From: Struthidea cinerea
Taxonomy: Eukaryota; Chordata; Aves; Passeriformes; Corcoracidae
DNA: 64,000 nucleotides
Reading direction: 5' to 3'
Assembly: GCA_013397865.1 (NCBI GenBank)
Contig: VZTI01002652.1
Location: 4,220,414-4,284,413 of the forward strand
Positions within the stretch are counted from its first letter, which is position 1. Each line of letters begins with the position of its first letter. Of the stretch, positions 1 to 12,693 are shown piece by piece. The notes beneath the pieces are model-generated. The model was not told where the DNA came from. It saw nothing but the letters and a program-made list of their open reading frames with translations, and ran no database searches. A program made the translations under genes and the position numbers.

Positions 1-1834
1 GCTTAGGGCACGCATATGTTTAGGTCTCATTCAGAGCCAGAGGTAGAGGGATTTGAGCTGGGATGTGTGTCCTCCTGCCAGTCAGCTCGTCTTCTCCAGG
101 CAATCTACTGAAGTATCCACCAGAAATCCTGACGTTTCACACTCTCCTTCTTAAATGATAATCCTGCCTCTCTAAGGAAGGGGATGAGCAGATCGATAAT
201 CACAGGGTCAGTTCCTGCTAAAGGAGAGGCACCGACACCCCAGCTTGTTCAAACGTGCATGTCCTGATACCATGCACCTCCCCTTCCTGGCTGTTTGGAT
301 CCTGAACCAAACCTCCTTGGAGCCTGGGAAGCTGAGAATGGAGCCTGTATGTCCCACCTTGGAGCAGAGAAACTGGACAGGGCACTGTGATAAGGATGAG
401 AGCCCTATGAGCTCAGAGGTGGGGATGGCCCCAGGCTTGCAGCAGGATCCAGCATCAGAGCAGGAGCTAAACTTGGTGACATCCTCTGGTTTGGCATCCA
501 AAGCCATTTATCTGTGAAAAACACTGTCTTTCACTGCATTCTAGCCCTCTAAACAGAGCTGGGCAGCAAGAAGGGGCTCCTGATGCCAGCTGGAACAGGT
601 AGGAAATCAAAGGGAGAAGAGGTGGTGTGAACCAGCCAGCACTGTTGCTCCCCTAGGCAGAGCAGGGGCCTGAGGGGCTGCAGGGAGACCTCCCACCACC
701 TCTGGGCCTTGCATCCTCCACAGCCAGGGAGAAGGCACATGGAGCCAGCCTGGCAGAAGAGCTATGTTTCTGCGTGCCCTTTTCTCAGATGCCTGACCTG
801 AGACACCCCACATTTTCTTTGTGGGGGAGCGGGGGGCCCGCAGCTCCCCTTCATGTTTTTATACAACAGGACCGGGCTCTTCGTGGCAGCTTCCCAAAGT
901 CCAGGGAGAAAGGCCCATTGTCCTGCTCTCACACCCCGTGCCTGAGGGGACACAGCAGCAGGGACCTTGTCTTTGCTGTGACAAACAGTGTGTGCCAGTG
1001 CTGTGGGCAGCACAGGATGCCCTTGGCAGGATGCTGAAGACAAGCAAAGGCTCTCAGAGAAAAGCTCTTGGAGGATCAGAGGGCCCAGGGTGTCATCCTC
1101 TGCCTCAGCCTCAACACCCCCTTGCCCTTGGGCTGGGCTGCCACATGGAGCCTTCTTATCGCACACCCCTGCAGAGGATCCTCTTCCAGCACCATCCCCA
1201 CAATTTACACACCCTCGTTTTTCTCCCTGTCCTGGCCAGACCCCCAGGATTGCTCAAGCCTCTCCTTCAGCTCCTCACCTTTGGTAAGCTGGCTGTCAGA
1301 ACCACCCCAAGAAGCAGCCCTACAAAAGCCCACGGCAGGGAGCTGCAACCTCCTTACCCCTTGTCAGCTCTTCCCCCAGGAAGAAAGATGTTTCCTTTAC
1401 AGATAACTGTCCCAAGAAAACCCCAGAGCCAAGACATGCATTAGGCTCCTGTCTCATTCCTCGAGAAGAATGCATGTGCCTGGGGCTCTGCTGGCCACCC
1501 TGCTGCTGCTGCTTGACCCAGAACAGACCCACTGGGCAGCAGTGGGCTCCACTAACTGAGATTAAGGCAGGGATAATGTCACGGGATGGAAACCTGCCTG
1601 TCTGGCCGATTCCCAGGGAGGGAAGTCTGCAGCACGGTTTATTCTCTGCATGGATGCAGATGTCATGGATGCAAATGTGACTCCCCTGTGGCAGCTCTCC
1701 AGGACTAAAAGCTCCTTCTGCTCTTCCCAGGGTTTTCAGACACTCAGAGGGAACAGTTTGGATTCCTGCTCCCCTTCACAGAATTTTATGGGAAACACGA
1801 TAAAGGCAAAGCCAAGGAAGCCCTCCCCGCTCAC
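1..1834 (-). other. Part of PMM1 intron 6 (no exon found)
   Basis: This stretch lies downstream of the PMM1 exon 6 donor (GT at 1834-1833 on the minus strand). I looked on both strands for the remaining PMM1 exons and for any other gene and saw none. It is moderately GC-rich with several chance open frames. It has a short imperfect tandem of about 15 nt near 1648-1680 (GGATGCAGATGTCAT then GGATGCAAATG). Confidence 0.6.
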
Positions 1835-4800
1835 CTCGAGAGAAACGCAGGCCTTTGCCAGCAAATTCCCTCTGCAAGGCTGCCACGAACTTCTCCCGTA
1901 TCCGCTCTTTCTGTGGAGGATAAGGAGGAAAGGGAAGAAAAGAGGGTTTGAATAATTAGAGGTTGACAGTCTCCCAGAATCCACTGTAACCTGTCTGCTG
2001 GGCAGCTCTGCTCCCTCCCCACCTGCACTGGGCCCCAGTGTCATGCCATTTAGCCAGCTTCCACCAGTCCTGCCCAGTGTCCAAGCAGGCCACCAGCTCA
2101 TTCCACTGGGAGGAGCAGACCCCAGACCTTCCCTGGGAATGAAATGCAACTGCTTCAGTTTCCCACAGCTCAGTTCATAGCCCAAAGCCTCCAGTTTTGC
2201 TTAAAAAGTCTTGCAAAGACCAACTGATCCCTCAACCCCAAGGAAGCTTCCCCAGGCAGAAACTGGTAGGAGCATGGGCTAAATCCTCCAGAGACCTGCC
2301 CAGCAGATCTGCCATGTCTGGAAAGCCCATTAGTTCCAGCTGCTGGGGCTGGGGGAGTGGGAGAGAGAAGATAGCTGCTGGGCCACCTTTGGGTACTATA
2401 AATGAGGAAACACGCTGTTAAGTAACTGCCTCGTTCCCTGGGGCTCTCCCACAGCACAGGGAATCCTGCTGGCCACCCCCTTCCATTGATGGTCCCCAAT
2501 GAAATCAAATTTCTTCCATTCATCTGTGTCTTCCCTTGGGTTTTCTGACTTCCAGTCCTGTCTCCACCTTGCTGCATATGCACAGCTCAAAGCTGGACCT
2601 CCCTTCTCCTTGGGAAGGGGGGGAGTACGTAAGACCTGAGATCTGTGGTCGTGCAAAACCAGCCAAGGCGAGGGTGAGCCCAGGTCTGGCCCTCGTACCT
2701 TGTCCAGCTCGGAGAACTCGATTCGCTCCTCTGGGGTGCAGCTCCGACCGATGGGGGAGATGTTCAACATCCCATTGCGAAACTCGATGAAGGTCCCTCT
2801 GTGGGTGGGCAAAGACACAAGGTTACTGGGACAGGGAGAGAAAAACAACCTTTCCAGGAGGATGGCTGCTTAGTGAGGCTCTGCAAGAACATGCCGGAGG
2901 TGAGAAGCCATGCCCACTCGTGAGTGCTTCACACCAGGCACAGATCAGGCACCAACATTTGCTTAAGGTCCCAAGGGGCTCACAGTTTTATAAAAAGAGA
3001 CTATGAGAGAAGAGGAATAAACAGTTCCTGTGTGCCCTGGGGATAGGCTGGAAGCAACGAGCTTAGGGGAGATGACAGGTAACGTTTTCTAATGTTGTGA
3101 TAACTGCAAGGGCAGCTATTGCTTGGCCTGGACCAGCTGCCTGATGAGGCTGTGGCACCTCTACCCCATGAGGCTCTTAAGAAACGCTGTGCAGGCTGGC
3201 TGAAGCTGGCAGTACCTTGGGGCACTGGGATGGCCCAGGTCAGCGTAACTTGCTGTTGATGTCCGGCAGCAGGCTGAGAAGCAATCAGGGCCTCCTCGAG
3301 GGACACAAATCAGAGTCTTTTTATCTCCCTCTTGACCCCTGCACCTTTGACTGCAGCTCTTATCTAAGCTTGCACAGACAGGATCCAGTTTGTGCTTGCC
3401 ACCCTCACCTTGTGCTGGGGTCACTTCTCGGCCGCTTCCTCAGCGGGCTGGTTGAAAACACTGAGCTGGCAGAAAACTGCTCCCTTCTTCTCTCTCTGCT
3501 AAAAACCCAGCTACTTCTGTTTGCTCATCGAGGGGTCAGACAGGTATACCAGCACTGGTGGGACAGAAACAACAGGGGATGGCAGCCCTGCCAGTGTGAA
3601 AATAGATCGAAGCTCTCGTGCTGGAGAGGGAGATCCCCTCCCCTGTCCAGCTGAGGACCCCTGAGCTTATTGTCCCTCCCAGCCCTGCCTGCTGTTTCTC
3701 TGTGATAAAGTGCTTACCACCCTGAGTCTGGAGGAAAAGCTCTCCCCCTCCTATCTCCTGACAGAGTGAGGAACATCATGAGGAATGGATGCACAGGCAG
3801 CCATGCCTGCAGGCTGAGAGCAGCATCTCTGCAGCACCAAGGGTTTGGTGGCTCACACCTCAGGCCAGGACTCGGGAGATGTGGGTTAAAGTCCTTGCTT
3901 TGCTAGAAGTCCCATAAGCCTAAATCCACAGAGCTACTTGGGAGCTGAAACTCTGCCAAGACTGTTGGGTAACCAGACAGCAATTAGGCAACCAAAGAGC
4001 CTTGAGGCTTCTGGGTCCCAGCCTGTGCTTTTGGGGACCTGTTCAGCCAGCAGTCCTGTTGCAAGGAGCCACCCTAGCCCCTCTCACGGGTCCTTGTATT
4101 GCCATGTGGTGACTCATATCAAGCAACTAATGTGGATCACAGTTTAGCAACTTCTACCAGATTAATTTCAACCCAACGGTTCACCTGCTCAGGTTCACTG
4201 TACAAACACAAGGAGAGAGCAGGAAAAAAAACAGCCATGGCAAGGGGAGGGCAGAGCTGCTGCTCTCAACAGCCCTGGGTGGCTCACGTGTTCTTGAAAC
4301 TGTGGTCTGAGGTGAGGTTTCACCCTGCACCCAGGCTGGTTTAACTGCAGGCTGCCTCTGAAAGAGGCCCTCCTGGTCCCCCCTTCCACTTCATGCCATC
4401 GGTTCTCTCTCCCTCTTTCTGTGCTAACAGAGTGAGCTGGCCCAATGGAAGACTACCCTTTCTTGTCCTGGTAGTGGCCTGGTCTTCCTTCAGCAGAGGT
4501 GTACCAAATCAGCTCACCCTGTGGCTGCTGGATCCCAAGGGGAAGAGAGGAACACAGGGTAGGGAGCAGAGCAGGGCCAGCCAGCGACACTGGATTAGAA
4601 ACAGTGTGAAACTGTGTGCTCAGGGGCTGGACTTCCCCTCTTAAGATCCATTGTTTGCCTGTCTGGAAACATATACTACCAGTGATGCCTGATGCCCTGA
4701 CCAGTAACAAGCTGGTACCATTGTCCTAAATGAGATACACACGGTGGCTGCACCCTGCCTCCCAGGGAGGAAAATCCAAGAGGCAAAAGAGTTTTTATGC

Positions 4801-6478
4801 TAAAGCAGAGTGCAGACTCTTCAGAACAAAGACGCTCCTCCATTATTTGCCAAGGTGCCCAGCTCAGGGAGACAGTGATTCTACACAGTGCCTCTGGATG
4901 CTAAGATAAAACCCAGAGCGAGACAAGCTCCATAGATCAGCTCTTTTTAGGAGGGATCTGGAGCTCAACTCCCCAGAAATCAGTGTCATGACTTCCACTT
5001 GCGTGCACTTGGGCTGTTACCGTTTCTTGGGCAGCTTCAGCAGCGCCATGTAGTTGAGACAGAAGTTGATCAGATCCTGCAGCAGCTCCTCCCCCAAGTG
5101 GTCCTGAATGGCCTGCAGAAAGAGAAGGGCAAGTGAAGACGCTTGACTTCCCATGAAGCCCACCTGAAAGAGGTAGCAACTGGGGAGAAGAAGCTGCCCG
5201 TCTGCCTGGGTAGGGCAGGCGCTGCTCCCCATGGTGCACAGGACACAGGGCGGGAGAGCCATGGCTGCAAAGGGAGCTGGATTTACCTGCTTGGAGACCA
5301 GCTGCCCATTCTTGTATTGCACTGTGCCGTTCTCTGCGAAGACGTAGTCAAACTTATCAATGACTGAGAGGGGAGGAAACAAAAGAGGAAACGTAACTAC
5401 TGCCTGGGAAAAGGGGCAAAAAGGACTGGGCTCAGGACTGAGTGAGCCATCTTCCTGCTTCCTTAGTACTGTGCTTTCCACAGCTCCTGTGCTCTGCAAA
5501 GGGCCACTGGCCATCCTACGCTCCTTGCTTTCCACAAAGTGGACGAGGAGATTATCTTCTGCTCACGGGTGGGGAGCTGACGCATGCAGGGGGAAACGAC
5601 CTGACCGAGGTCACGGGCTGAATCAGTTGCAGGATGAAGATAAGGGCTCAGACATGTCTGGCTCTCAACTACATACGTGCTACTCTGCTCTCTCCAGTGC
5701 CCTCCCCACTGCCAGGCTGCTGGGGTGATGTGGTTACTGGTTATCTAACTCCAGCCCCCCCTGCAACCCAGACACGCAGCACTGGCGACTCAGCAGCAAT
5801 CAGCCTCAGCCGGGAATTTCTCGGCCTCCCTCCACTAACGAAGTGGGAGGCAGAGCTTGGAGCCCAGTGGCGCTTGTCATCCATGCCGGAGAAGGCGAAC
5901 GTGGTGGAGGAGGCAGGTGCTGCCCCCTTGTCCTCCCACTCCCTACTCTACCCCATGTCCCCATTGGAACGTGACAAGGAACCTGCGGGGACCCCACCAC
6001 GGAGCAGCAGGGAGGCGAAAATTGCCTGGGAGGCGTGAAGCTGTCAGAGCTCTGATGAAGCTCGTACAAAACCGACGCTGGAGCCGGCGGCATGGATTGG
6101 AGCATCCCTGCCTGCCCTCCACGCAGGAAGAGGGAGCCAAGCAGCAGCTCCCGCCTGGGCACGGCCAGCCACTCCAAGGGCAGCCTTGGGGTTGGATTTA
6201 GGGCACAGGTGACCCCCGGGGGACCTCGTCCGCCGCGCTCACCTTCGTCCCCTTCCCCCAGCTGCTCGGCTATCTTGGCATAGTCGGAGCCTCCCACCAC
6301 GCCGATGTGCACCCTCTCCCGCAGCTCCCGCAGGAACGCGTCCACCTCCGGCTCGATTTTCTGGCGGGGAAGCAGCGGGTGAGGCCGCAGCCGGCGGGAC
6401 GAGCTCCGCCTCGCTGGCCTCGCTCCCCCGGAGCCCCGCGCCCCCGCGCCCCGCTACCTGCCGGGCCGGCGTCAGGGT
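1835..6478 (-). CDS. PMM1: Phosphomannomutase 1, 5' part (exons 1-6; start and 3' end missing)
   Basis: PMM1 interconverts mannose-6-phosphate and mannose-1-phosphate in the cytosol, feeding GDP-mannose synthesis; it belongs to the HAD phosphatase superfamily. Coding exons on the minus strand: 6458-6478 (the end of exon 1, reading TLTPARQ), 6243-6360, 5287-5363, 5021-5112, 2699-2798 and 1835-1910. All junctions are GT-AG and in frame and give about 161 residues; the human protein has 262. Recognisable family stretches are VGGSDYAKIAEQLG, FDYVFAENGTVQY, HLGEELLQDLINFCL and ISPIGRSCTPEERIEF. The HAD motif DVDGT, with the nucleophile Asp, should lie just upstream of TLTPARQ and falls in the N run 6479-6502. 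No ATG occurs on the minus strand in the roughly 110 nt upstream of the N run, so the start is inside the gap. I found no match to the last two exons (GGMISFDVFPEGW and onward) in 1-1834, so they lie off the left edge. PMM1 is preferred over PMM2 by sequence and by the DESI1-XRCC6 neighbours. Confidence 0.96.
1911..5020 (-). other. PMM1 introns 4 and 5
   Basis: Intron 5 spans 1911-2698 and intron 4 spans 2799-5020, either side of exon 5. Nothing coding was recognised. A stretch near 3835-3915 has a weak tRNA-derived SINE (MIR-like) look, treated separately among the findings. Confidence 0.6.
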
Positions 6479-6640
6479 NNNNNNNNNNNNNNNNNNNNNN
6501 NNGGGGGGCGGGACCGCGGAGCTGATGGCGGCCGCCCGCCCTCCGCGGCCGCACGGGCGGGACGTGCCGCGGTGCCGGGCACCTCTTGTCTGCTCCCCCG
6601 CGCCTCCACGGCCCTTACGAGGATGCACAGTCTTGAGCGG
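6380..6640 (-). promoter_or_regulatory. PMM1 CpG-island promoter and exon 1 region
   Basis: This block is strongly GC-rich with frequent CpG, surrounding the broken first exon of PMM1. Upstream of the N run on the minus strand it has GC-box-like runs (for example GGTCCCGCCCC read on the minus strand, near 6505-6515). The transcription start cannot be placed because the N run removes the start of the coding region. Confidence 0.55.
6479..6502. other. Assembly gap (24 N) in PMM1 exon 1
   Basis: A run of 24 N interrupts the first coding exon of PMM1. Comparison with the human protein suggests about 22 codons (66 nt) are needed between the start codon and TLTPARQ, so the gap is probably wider than drawn. 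Confidence 0.97.
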
Positions 6641-8010
6641 CTTCCCCGCTTCGGCTCTTCCCTGAAATCCTTTTAGAGCCCGGAGTTTGGGGGAGGGTGT
6701 GTGTGTGTGGCGTGCATCTCTTCAAATTTGCTGTTATTACTGCAGTGCTTCCCGGAACTGAGGGGCTGTGGGTCTGGATTGAGCTCCCTGATAAGCTCAG
6801 CTCCTCTGGGGGTTTCTGTGTCCTACTAAAGGGGACAGGAGCAGCACGCACTCTCCTAGTCAGTCCCTCACCTTGCTTTTCCAATAGGATGCTGTTAATA
6901 TTTTCACTGGGGAAGCGAAAATACCCTCTGCACAAAGCCAGTAGCTTTTTCTTTGACCCGCCTACCATTTACCCCCACGAGTAATTTAGGATTTAATTAG
7001 ACCATCTGGTCTATATTCATATTCATACGGCTCGCCTGATATGTGGCAGTGGACAGTCCCCCTCCCTCCCCAGTAATTCCTGAATTATTTTCCGAAATCA
7101 AAACCAGCCTATGTGGAACATCCAATGTTTTCTGCTCAACAGTTATCTTGCATTCTCTCCCCAGCAGTGCTCAGTGTGCTGAGCTAGGCTGGAACTGGGG
7201 AGATTTTTTCTTCTTTTACAGTCTGTATGTTTTTTGCCTCAGTATCATTTGCTCCAGGATACCATGCAACCCCTTCTCCCCATTCTCTACCAGATACCTC
7301 TCACAGGGAAGCAATCAGGTGCCTTCACAGATTCTGGGTTTTGTTTGTGGTTTATGATTTTCCTGCTCCCACTCAGTGGCCAGGGGTATGTACAGAAACA
7401 ATGTTAATAATTTACCTCTGTGCCATTGCCTTGGACAAGGTTTACCAAAACATCCTCAGCTACTTTCTGGGGGAGACATTCCCCGAGTCCACCAGGACAG
7501 CTATTTCCGTACTGTTTCTGTGAGTTGCCTCCACAACACTGTGAGTCAGGCAGTCTCGGATGGGTATTACATGTGCTACTCACTCCAGCATTGATGTTTC
7601 TGCAGATCTGTGGCCTTCTGGATCAGATCCTGGTTACAGTCTCCCACCTCTGGAAGTGTGGACTCTTCTCAGATACGCTGAAGCTCCCAGAATGGCTTCT
7701 TAGCACCCAGCTACTTTGTATGGAATTGGGTGCTGAATTTTTAGTTGAGCTTAGGGTTATGCTCATTTATAGGACTTGTCGAGGTGTGGTTACACATTTA
7801 TCATCAGTTAACGTGTGGATGCTTACTCCAGAATATGAATATTTCCAAGTGTGCCTATCATGGCAGGCTGATGGGTGAGTAGAGATGCCTTCCTGGATTT
7901 GGGTGCTTGACAGAAGCCAAGGAACTGCTCTCCCACGCAGCAGAGCCGTGAGCAAACGCCCAGGACAGCCGTGGGGTCAGACACACAGTGAACTCCTGGG
8001 ATTTCAGGAA
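6641..8010. other. Intergenic region between PMM1 and the DESI1 3' end
   Basis: No exon, RNA gene or clear mobile element was recognised on either strand. A short (GT)n run lies near 6700-6710. Open frames here are short and look like chance. Confidence 0.5.
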
Positions 8011-8018
8011 TGCAAGCC

Positions 8019-11000
8019 TTTATTTTCATAAACCATGACATGGTATGAGGAGGACACTTCCCATGGCTGGGTGGAAATGGTGTGGAGTTAGAAAACCTAT
8101 TGTAGCAGCACTGTGTTCTGCTGTAGCCCAAGCTGCTCCATGGTCTTGTCTCCTGGCTGCTCCTACCTGCAGCTTTCTTTTCTGGGAGAGACTTCCCTCG
8201 TGCCTCTTGCATTGACATTACTATGGGCGGTGCTCTCCCCCGGCTCAGGTGCATCCTGTGCTGCAAGGCAGCAGTGCCACCTCGGGGCACTTTCCAGAAT
8301 TGGGAAGTCTGCTAAAATACGGCACAGCGGTCACATTTTCACACTCCTGCCGTACCATTGGGTTTATGCTGCCCAGGAGAACTTCCTGAAACCTGAGCTA
8401 CCCGCTGCGCTTTCTCAGCTTGTTGCGCTGCTCTTTAGGAAGTCTCTTCACGTCAAAACGCCTCTACCAGGAAGCAGCTTGGCGGCCATTTAGTATCAGC
8501 TGGTGAGGACCTGGGACAACTTGGTTTCCCCGGGAGCATAAAGCTGCCTTGTGCTGAAGTGCACAGGTGTCCACAGCTGTGGCTGTTCCCTCAGCAGGGC
8601 TAGCTCTGAGAACAGGACCACCGTGGCTGTGCCGGTTATTTAATACTTCGCACTCCAACCACTCCTGATACATTCGCTTGATTGCCGCTTGGATAGGCAG
8701 CAGCTGTCGTCAGGAATAAAATCTCTGTTACTGGCAGGAAAAGCCAGGAAATTTTTTTGAAGTTTAGAAGGTAAGCAGCTGTGAGCACTTGCTTACACTC
8801 TGTCTAAAGCTGCCATTAAGGTCAAGGTTTTCCTCTTAGTTTTAAAATTTAATTTAAAAAAAGTATTTAAAAATATTAATTTTAAAATACCTGTTTTCCA
8901 GGTATTTTATGTGGGGCTGTACTAGGACTTGATAGCAAACCAGCACCACATCTGAAGAACACAGCCAAAAGAACCACAATCACACGTCTTTGTTACAATC
9001 CCCTTCTGTTACAAGACCTCTTCTGTACTGCACTGATACAGACTGTTACACAAACAGCAAACTGTGTGGTTTATCATTTGGATGCTATCAATAAGCATGC
9101 AGAAGGCTGAATGGAACAGAATGAATTTCTTCCCCAGAGCCAGACATTTTAGGCAGTGCTACATAATCCTCACCAATATCCCCTCTGAAGCTCCACAGGA
9201 ACCCAGCCATGAAGTCTACTTCTTAGTCTACTGCTTTTTTTCCCCTTGTGAAAGTAGCATCAAGACAGTCAGGAAAATACTTTTTCCCACGTTAAAACTC
9301 TGTCAGGCATCTTCATCAACAGCAGACATTAGACATTTCATACTTGCACACTTAGATGACCAAGGGCTGAACAAAACCTGTGCTGACAGAACATTTTCAT
9401 TCACCTCATCCAAGCTGTGTCAACCCTCAGGAGCATGGTTTTAAATACTGTGGTACAAACAGAAGAAACATTTTCCCAAACTTAAATAAGAGTATTGTCT
9501 GTGGCCAGTTTGAGCAAAGGGCAGTGGCCACCACTACTTCCAGTAGCAGCACCTGGCACAAACAGCTTGGACAATTCCTCATGCTGCACTTAACCAGGTG
9601 GGACCTGAGTGAAGATGATGACTTCTGGTCAGCTGCATTGGCTGGGCAGCTGTGTGGGCACATGCAGTCAAACAGGAAAATGTGTTGTACTTCTTTTTAT
9701 TGTAATAGAAAAAAACCCACAAGTAAATCAAAACATCACTTTCTGCCTAAAGACATTATTAACATTTTAAAAATGGCACGGGAGAACCTCAGCAATACAA
9801 GACAGAATAGTAAGTGTGGGCAAAAGGGTTCTGTTCCCTGTCAGGAGTTCAGTTTCCCTGCCCCTTTGTCCATCAGATGGCTGAAGTTCGTCACCTATAT
9901 ACACTTACACTTCTCACTCTAGTTTATTTTCGGCTGGGTGGAACATTGAGGGCACAGTCCTGCAATTTACACATAACCATCTTTGGAGAAAACAGGTTTC
10001 CTAAGAGTCCTACAGGGTACAGGGGTCTCATTACCCAGTAAGACCCAGCAAAGAGGGTTCCCTCTTCCAGTTCTTTTGCCACAAAACACAAGAGTAGGTC
10101 CCAAGCCCAGGAGACCCCCAGGAGCTCCCTGACTATTGCAAACAATATATGGCTGAGTGAAATTTTACCCAGTGCCCTTAAAGTAGGAGCATTATCTCTG
10201 CAAAGGGGCTGCTCAGGAGGGGAAAAGGCAGATTGCAAAATGCACGGGATGAGAGTTTTCCTTTTCTTTCCTGCCCCCTGAGAGGATGCAAAAAGTCCTG
10301 AAGTAGGCAGCCAAGCAGGAACTAGGCTCAGGACATCCGAAGTGGTGGACATACAGGGCATATCCTCATTGTGTAAGTGTGTGGGGCAGAAACCATGGCA
10401 CCAGTGCTTCCATCACAGGCAGCTGTGCCTGAAGTGATAGTTTGCTGAAAGGCAAGCAAGCACAGCTGTGCTGCTTGCAGGTACCAAAGGAGCACAGCAG
10501 CACGGTGTCAGCTCGAGTGTACCTGCTCAACTGAGGAAGCTCCAAGAACTCTTAACATGATCTACAGCATTTTGTGGCACAGTCATGTGTGTATTAAGAT
10601 GAAAGGCTGGTTACTCTTCACAAACGTGTATGGGAAAAGACTGGAGATAATACATACACTAAACAGGAAAACTAAGCTATGGCTTAGCAAAAACAAACAC
10701 CAATCCTTCCTCCAGGAGCATCAAAAGGCATATATAACTGACCTTCATAGATCGTTTTCTGCAAACACGACATTTTGAGGGGGAAAGATTGAAAGCTTTT
10801 GTATAGAGCCATCTGTACTAACTGCTACAGTTATCTCCGAGTCCAGTCCATCATATGAAATGCTTAAGGAGAAGTCGATGGCACAATCGGAGAATGGAAA
10901 AGAAGCATTTGGGCTGCAGGGGCCACTGCTGTGAACTGAGAGCAGGTGAACACAAAACAGCAGACTGGCCTGACAATACCCTATTTCCATCCGTGCACTG

Positions 11001-12693
11001 GCTCCACAAGGTGCAGGGCAACAGAGTATTTGACAGTGACAAAATTGCAGTTTTCCTCTATTCCAACCCTTCAAAAATATGAACCATTATAGTCCACAGA
11101 GTAACAGTGTGAGAAATTTATCAATCTGCATTATTCTGGGAGAAAGAACCCAGCAGAGGAAAGACATCTCCTTTAGGTATGTACGAAGTTTCCAGTGCAG
11201 GAAGTTTGAGATGCAGGACTGAACTGGCAGCAATACTTTTCACAACAAAGCACAGGACAAAGGGCTGTACATTTGCATAGATGCTTTTTTTGGCAGCATC
11301 TGGGATGTGCAATCCCCATTTATGGAGCATCAGCAATGTTCCGGGGTTTTGTCTGATGTCTTTCTTATATTCCTTCCTAAATGTAACTGCTACAAAATTG
11401 TTCAGGAAAGTAGTGTATATACATGCATGAAAAGAAAACATTGTGCCTATTTTTTCATTCCCCTGTTCTTTCCCACTGCAAGTAATTGCAAAGCTCTAAA
11501 AATCTTAAACTAGAAGATGCAGTATTGATACAATCAAAGGTTAATCTAAGGACAGGACTGCTTCTGCCTGTACCCCAAGAAACTCAGTTGTTCCACAGAA
11601 AAGCTTAATTTTACTCTTCCTCATTTTCTTTACATTTGGGGAGACCTAGCACTTCTCTTAAGGAGAGCCCTGATGTGCTTGACTGCTTTGGAAAGGGCAG
11701 CACTATAAATGAAAATTGGAACTCCTACTGGGTCTGCAATTGGATATTGAAGGCAGGATTGGTCCAACTGGTATTGTCATGCAGTTGCCATGCTCCTCCT
11801 GCCTTACTGTACTGTAACTCTGGCTTTGCAAGGAAAAAAAACCCAAGAAAACACAGTTCTTATGCAAAGGTAAATAGTTAACAAGGTTCTGTCTATCTGC
11901 TGATAAGCTTATATGTGAAAAAAGGAAACATTTCACTTCATTTTACTTTCACCTGAAATTTGTCTCTACCACTTCTGCTCATGAGATTCTGTTCTTTCAG
12001 CTGGTTCTTTCCCATAACTCTTGGATCTGGCATTACAAGGCTCTTGGTAACCTTCAGCTCCAGGCTCCCTCCCACCACAGCAAGTCCCACTGAATTTCAG
12101 CTTCTGAGTGTGACACTGACACATAGCTCAGTTTCATCACCTTTCCCATATACCTGTGCCACTGCAAGTATTCTAATCAGAGGAGTTCAGCTCTTCCCCG
12201 AGCAAATGTCAGTGAAATACGCAGACTAATCCTGGGACACCTTCACTTCCTAGGCTACCAATACTTGCTCTGCTTTTTTTGCTACAGACTTTAGCAAATA
12301 CCCCCATAATAGAGGCAGAGACAACAGAAAGAGATGCAAGCCTGCAAGGGATGCCCAGGACATCCCCTTATTTACTTCAAGTTGTGTAATGGGCCGTTGA
12401 ATCCTCATGGAATGAATTTCCACCTACCAGCACAGGAGTTATGTAGAAAGTGTCAGCCTACTTGGACAAGACAGCCTTTATAAATTAGTATAATACTATT
12501 AGAAATTATGGCAATGTTTTTGGTAGCATTGTCTTACATGCACCCTGATAAATCCTCTCCCCAGGAAGTTTTAAAACTTGTCTTGTAACTTCTTTAGAGT
12601 TAATTCTCATGAGAAATTATAAAATAGAAATCTGGTAGATTCATGTTTAAAAACAAGAGGCCTGGTGAGGCTGGGCACACTGGGTCACTCCTG
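8019..12693 (-). other. DESI1: Probable long 3'UTR of DESI1
   Basis: After the DESI1 stop the minus strand shows no further exon for several kilobases. Polyadenylation signals AATAAA on the minus strand occur at 9701-9696 and 8024-8019, among others. The DNA is AT-rich and free of recognised CR1 copies. How much of it is transcribed is an inference; the true cleavage site could be at either signal or nearer the stop. Confidence 0.4.
8883..8909. repeat. 11-bp perfect inverted repeat (hairpin)
   Basis: TAAAATACCTG at 8883-8893 and CAGGTATTTTA at 8899-8909 are exact reverse complements, separated by the 5-nt loop TTTTC. The surrounding 8838-8910 is very AT-rich. Confidence 0.9.

Noticed and set aside
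821..1444. 207-codon open frame on the plus strand
   Set aside because: It lies in PMM1 intron 6, is rich in Pro, Ser and Leu as expected from GC-rich noncoding DNA, and matches no family I know.
9380..9922. 180-codon plus-strand frame downstream of DESI1
   Set aside because: No recognisable domain, no splice or promoter context, and it lies opposite the likely DESI1 3'UTR.
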